From the NCBI RefSeq assembly GCF_025736875.1, contig NZ_CP107052.1:1042001-1106000 (forward strand): a stretch of 64,000 bases of DNA, given 5' to 3'. The translations under genes were made by a program, and so were the position numbers. Under the pieces are notes generated by a model. It was not told the DNA's origin and did no database searches. It saw only the letters and a list, made by a program, of their open reading frames with translations. Below are positions 63,434-64,000 of this stretch, piece by piece. The stretch is from Candidatus Kirkpatrickella diaphorinae. GTDB taxonomy: Bacteria > Pseudomonadota > Alphaproteobacteria > Acetobacterales > Acetobacteraceae. Position 1 is the first letter of the stretch. The number at the start of each line of letters is the position of its first letter.

Positions 63434-64000
63434 TTATTTCACGACAGAGAAGAGGCGGGACCAGCGAATTTCCGCAGGCCAGTGCCAGATCTCCCAAAGA
63501 GGGTGGCGGGCATCGAAAGAATAGAAAACGAAACGCGCCTTACCGACGAGGTTTTCCATCGGCACATAGCCCAGCCCGTCTTCATCCTGAAAGCGACTAT
63601 CAGCGCTATCGTCCCGATCATCCCCCATCGCGAAGAAGTAGCCCTGCGGCACGACATATTCTTCCGAGTTATTTGCGAAACCGGCCTGCGACCATTGGAG
63701 AATGTCATGCGTGACCGGCTTTCTACCGTCGGAGCCCGGGAGGACCTCCTGATAGAGAATACCGCGCAGCAAGCGGCGATTTTCATCCTGGATTTCGTAA
63801 GGTCGCAGGGGTGTGCGGTCGATCAACTGGTCATTTACATAAAGACGCCCCTCGCGCATCGCGATCCGATCGCCCGGCAGGCCGATAATGCGTTTGATGT
63901 AATCGATCGACGTGTCATGCGTGTATCGAAATACCGCGACATCCCCGCGATGCGGTGCTTTATCGGCTATGCGACCATTGAAGAGGGGCGGCGCAAAGGG
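63434..64000 (-). CDS. lepB: Signal peptidase I, 5' part missing
   Basis: The frame runs to the window edge, so the N-terminus with the membrane anchor and catalytic serine is outside. The visible 188 residues include the Ser-Lys dyad lysine in DYIKRIIGLPGDRI and the MGDDRDDSADSR conserved box (usually GDNRDNSxDSR). It cleaves signal peptides on the periplasmic side. It starts upstream of rnc, seven bases away from it, as lepB-rnc-era. Confidence 0.93.
   Translation of the reverse strand, partial: PFAPPLFNGRIADKAPHRGDVAVFRYTHDTSIDYIKRIIGLPGDRIAMREGRLYVNDQLIDRTPLRPYEIQDENRRLLRGILYQEVLPGSDGRKPVTHDILQWSQAGFANNSEEYVVPQGYFFAMGDDRDDSADSRFQDEDGLGYVPMENLVGKARFVFYSFDARHPLWEIWHWPAEIRWSRLFSVVK

Noticed and set aside
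1-64000. CRISPR arrays, insertion sequences, prophage or att sites
   Set aside because: No regularly spaced repeats, transposase or integrase genes, or tRNA-associated direct repeats were seen.

Overview
The window is a gene-dense (about 57-60% GC by eye) stretch of an alphaproteobacterial chromosome. Protein families and gene orders point to an acetic acid bacterium (Acetobacteraceae): a glycerol regulon, a phosphatidylethanolamine N-methyltransferase, a royal-jelly/SMP-30-like secreted protein, heme O synthase beside a degenerate terminal-oxidase-like subunit, and the rpmH-rnpA-yidD-yidC-engB-argB and pyrH-frr-uppS-cdsA-dxr-rseP-bamA-skp-lpxD-fabZ-lpxA-lpxI orders. The genus cannot be fixed from sequence reading alone. 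There are no insertion sequences, phage genes, CRISPR arrays or rRNAs; almost everything is core chromosome. I did not find a large unknown multi-gene system; the novel-looking signals are in RNA leaders, intergenic DNA and small or degenerate proteins.

Layout. 1-5.8 kb (+): 3' end of an MRJP/SMP-30-like protein, thrC, an M16 peptidase, pmbA and a Tim44-domain membrane protein. 5.9-9.1 kb (-): pmtA, a COX1-like protein without CuB ligands, ctaB and a tiny CoxF-like protein. 9.3-14.3 kb: a small membrane protein (+), then gshB, greB, galM and uvrB (-). 14.4-19.7 kb (+): glpR, glpD, glpF, glpK. 19.7-24.4 kb (-): tightly packed amn-pepF-UbiB-like kinase. 24.7-31.8 kb: galE (+), then gltD-gltB (-). 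32.2-36.6 kb (+): tRNA-Leu(CAG), an RNase D-type exonuclease and the LPS export block kdsD-lptC-lptA-lptB. 36.6-37.9 kb (-): hsp20-DUF1150-RidA behind a ROSE-type RNA thermometer. 38.0-40.3 kb (+): def-fmt-truA. 40.3-42.9 kb (-): dapD-dapE and a five-span membrane protein. 43.4-44.4 kb (+): a degenerate GGDEF protein. 44.4-48.6 kb (-): rpmH to argB, with a terminator-like hairpin in the rpmH leader. 48.8 kb (+): a 58-residue DHp-like protein. 48.9-61.7 kb (-): envelope biogenesis from pyrH to gloA. 61.8-64 kb (-): lepB (truncated by the window), rnc, era.

Functional themes. Outer-membrane construction dominates: lipid A (fabZ, lpxA, lpxD, lpxI), Kdo precursor (kdsD), LPS transport (lptC/A/B), the beta-barrel machine (bamA, skp), the site-2 protease rseP, phospholipid head groups (cdsA, pmtA), isoprenoid carrier (dxr, uppS), membrane insertion (yidC, yidD) and signal peptidase (lepB). 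Nitrogen and amino-acid assembly is represented by gltBD, argB, dapDE and thrC; glycerol use by glpRDFK; translation by def, fmt, truA, frr, rpmH, rnpA, era, engB and greB. All promoter, operator and RNA-structure calls are inspection-only and need folding or comparative tests.
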